From the NCBI GenBank assembly GCA_945910005.1, contig OX246741.1:8771111-8835110 (forward strand): 64,000 bases of DNA, read 5' to 3'. The position numbers were made by a program, and so were the translations under genes. Below are positions 61,708-64,000 of the stretch, piece after piece. The DNA is from Isoperla grammatica. Lineage: Eukaryota; Arthropoda; Insecta; Plecoptera; Perlodidae. The notes beneath the pieces are model-generated. The model made no database searches. It worked only from the letters and a program-made list of their open reading frames with translations, and was not told where the DNA came from. Positions within the stretch are counted from its first letter, which is position 1. Each line of letters begins with the position of its first letter.

Positions 61708-62339
61708 CAGTGGCGTAGCGGAAGGCCCCGCAAACCCCGCAAGGCGGGGGGGCCCCCGCGAAGCGGGGGCCCCCGATGATATAGATCGTATTTTATGAAA
61801 ATTTTAAATAAGACAACAAATCAATTAAAATGTATTTTAAATAAAATTACAATTACAATACAATTACAAACGTTCCAGAATTGCAGTTGGAGGATCAAAA
61901 CGTAAGTTATTTGATTTATTAATACTTAAAATTTATCATAATTGTTGTTGTTGTTGTTGATGATATAATTAATGTTATTATGGTTTTAGTAGATAAATGT
62001 ATACATTATTATTACGTCGCGTGGAACTGGTGGATATGGGGGGGGGGGGGGGTGTTGAAAATAAGATCAAACGTAAATATGTTGCCATGTATGCTGTGAA
62101 TTGTAACTCGACATGACGACAAAACAAATTGACGCACATAAACTACATTGTTTCGGTATTACATTCAGCCCACCACTTTTTCCTAAAACGCACCAAATGC
62201 ACTCTAAAAACCTGCTTTCAAAATTTTTCGCCTGCGGCGCTTTTCATGGGCTCCGCCCCCCATACCCCCCGTGCTTGATCCTACCATGTCCAATGGCCAA
62301 TGTCGCGGGGGGGCCCCCGACTTCTGCGCTACGCCACTG
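61708..62339. mobile_element. Non-autonomous hAT-like element, 632 bp, perfect 8-bp target duplication
   Basis: Inverted termini are CAGTGGCGTAGCG and CGCTACGCCACTG. GTCTAATT flanks both sides exactly (61700-61707 and 62340-62347). It contains GGGGGCCCCCGCGAAGCGGG hairpins, a G15 run (62038-62052) and GCCTGCGGCGCTTTTC, shared with the fragment at 12820-13015. No transposase. Confidence 0.95.
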
Positions 62340-62734
62340 GTCTAATTGGCAAACTATTTTTTTTTAGGTAAATTAGTTCCGTATAAAACACATTTGAAAG
62401 ATACATTCTTTAATCATTCGGTGATTTGAACTAAATCAATATTTTACCAAATTGCTTCAATCAGTTAAGTACATAAACAACTTATAAGAACTGATTTTCA
62501 ATATAGGCTATATATTTTGAAATTAAAAAAAAAAATCAAATGAGGAACATAGATGTAAGGTGCCCCAAAACACCGGGACAAAAGTATCACGACCTCCTCG
62601 ACATTACAGGTTATCCTCTTATGCAATCTACAATCTAATCTCATCAAACCCCGCGTGCCACAGTTTACAGATAGCCAACCTAACCCCAGTAAATCAATGA
62701 ACAACTCTGATTTGGTCGCTTTTCACTATAACAA

Positions 62735-62826
62735 CGCGCTTCATGCGTCATGCGTCACACACGCGTTGTCTAAACGGGCCACGTGCAGCGGTCACACGCC
62801 ACGTGACACGTGGGGGGGGGGGGGGG
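62735..62826. promoter_or_regulatory. E-box/CRE-like cluster with poly(G)
   Basis: Three canonical CACGTG E-boxes (62780-62785, 62800-62805, 62807-62812) lie within 33 bp, preceded by two ATGCGTCA motifs (62743-62757) and followed by G15 (62812-62826). Function is inferred only from motif density. Confidence 0.4.
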
Positions 62827-63229
62827 TGACATGACTCCAGGTGCCTCCTCGAGTCAACCCCACACATGCACGATATTTTGTTTTTTTTACGTAATTTGGT
62901 CTAATTTGAGTTCACTCGGGTGAAAAAACAATACACCCTTTGACATGCATGCATGGTCGATCGCAACAGGACAGATTTCAGTAGATATAACCTAGTGGGG
63001 TTATATTCCAATAGTTTATCATGTCGTACTAATGAGGGGTTAATATTTAAATAGTAGATTTAAATGTTGGACGTGGGTTTGTTATATCATTAACCGGAAC
63101 CTCGACTTCATGCTCAGTATGTTGTATGATATCGCAGTGCACCTGCTATGGGTATACAATACATAGTGTCCCCCTGTCAGATATTCAATTATTGTTATTA
63201 TTTATTGCTAACGACGTACGACTGCTATG
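62827..63229. other. No recognisable feature
   Basis: Mixed AT-rich sequence without an exon or repeat I can identify. Confidence 0.45.
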
Positions 63230-63352
63230 TTGGTTCGTTTGTCGCCTCTTACGACAGGCAGAGCTACCCTGGACATATTGTAGGAAGAGGGTTGGTGTTC
63301 TGGACGCGCGAAGAGGGGTCACAAGACAGATAGGCATAAAATAAAATAAAAG
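63230..63352 (+). mobile_element. Dispersed repeat family 2, single-core fragment
   Basis: GTCGCCTCTTACGACAGGCA followed by GAGCTACCCTGGACATATT matches the core doubled at 26.9-27.1 kb. It ends in AAAATAAAATAAAAG, like a SINE tail. Confidence 0.7.
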
Positions 63353-63795
63353 TTAGAAATACTGTGACGGATGAGGAATAGAGATGACTAAAGATGAACA
63401 CGAGAGCCCTCCTTGCGGGCACTGGTTACCAACGTGAGGCCGGAACTTCAATAGAGATTTTCTAGAAATCGAATTTGTGCTCATCATTGTTTCAAAAATA
63501 TTTTTATTTTTCATTCTGAGTACCAGCAAGGTATTTTTGTGACTCCGATTCTAGTGACAGTTCATAAAAGCTGTAGAGTAGAGGCGGGGAAGTAGAGGCG
63601 GGGATGGGCTATGCGTATATGCGCCCTTGAAGAACGCGGGTCCGAATAGAAATTTAATTCTTCATTTTCCAGTTATACATAATTTCTTAAACCCGCCCTT
63701 AGCTTTTTGAATATCAAAATTCACAGTGGCGTAGTGTCCTTGATCGATTAGGCATTCATGATTCCTGACTTCCTGAGCCCGGATTCACAAGAGGT
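63353..63795. other. No gene seen
   Basis: Includes a doubled AGTAGAGGCGGGGA (about 63576-63605) and an orphan hAT-like end CACAGTGGCGTAGTG (63723-63737). Confidence 0.45.
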
Positions 63796-64000
63796 CCTAA
63801 GTCTTATTTTGGTCTTATCTCTAAGACCGGCCTAACTTTGAACCAGACCCAGGGCACATGAAGTCATTAATACCTGGTGCAAACAAGGACATAATGAACA
63901 TTCTAATATGTTCTAAAATCTGTTCTAAAATAGGTTCCTGGTTTTATAAGAGGTTCAAAGTTAGGCCGGTCTTAGAGATAAGACCAAAAAAATACTTAGG
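63796..64000. mobile_element. Long-armed inverted-repeat MITE reaching the window edge
   Basis: CCTAAGTCTTATTTTGGTCT continuing TATCTCTAAGACCGGCCTAA to CTTTGAACC at 63796-63844 pairs with its near-exact reverse complement at about 63950-64000. Arms are at least 50 bp. The left flank ATTCACAAGAGGT may also be part of the arm, so the element could continue past 64000. Confidence 0.85.

Overview
The window is about 64 kb of AT-rich animal nuclear DNA. It has long introns with GT-AG splice sites, very few coding exons, and a dense load of SINEs, short DNA transposons, minisatellites and homopolymer runs. The dispersed-repeat motifs GTCGCCTCTTACGACA and GGGCTTTACGTC or GGGCTTAACGTC, together with frequent TAGGCCTA octamers, suggest a lophotrochozoan, most likely a mollusc. 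That placement rests on my familiarity with such repeats, not on a search.

One gene is fully readable. A polypeptide GalNAc-transferase of the GALNT11/Pgant35A type lies on the plus strand at 37.6-44 kb. It has ten coding exons, all with canonical splice sites and consistent phases, giving 638 residues. A probable non-coding first exon contains a tiny upstream ORF. The minus strand carries three exon-like open segments at 35.7-35.9, 23.06-23.22 and 13.1-13.8 kb. All end at a splice donor in phase 0. The last is a convincing 229-residue acidic, Ser-rich coding exon with an RFxV motif. I do not recognise its family and cannot show that the three belong to one transcript.

Layout. 1-4613 is copy A of a ~4 kb duplication that runs straight into a 200-base assembly gap (4614-4813). 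4.8-18.5 kb holds microsatellites, SINE pieces, a decayed hAT fragment and the minus-strand exon. 18.49-22.39 kb is copy B. The two copies differ by a hAT element and a foldback MITE found only in A, and ~210 bp found only in B. 22.4-37 kb is mostly featureless, with one 710-bp inverted-repeat element, a SINE and the two other minus-strand exon candidates. 37.1-44 kb is GALNT11. 44-64 kb is a repeat-rich region. It contains two hAT non-autonomous elements with perfect 8-bp target duplications, a TTAA-flanked MITE and several foldback MITEs. It also contains a 180-bp TTTA microsatellite, two minisatellites with higher-order periodicity, several SINE families, and two CpG-rich promoter-like segments with possible first exons.

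No prokaryotic-type system, CRISPR array, rRNA operon or convincing functional tRNA gene was seen. The most informative features are the copy A/copy B comparison, which gives occupied and empty sites for two transposons and raises the question of a retained haplotig, the shared 3' half of two SINE families with different tRNA-like heads, and the higher-order minisatellites.
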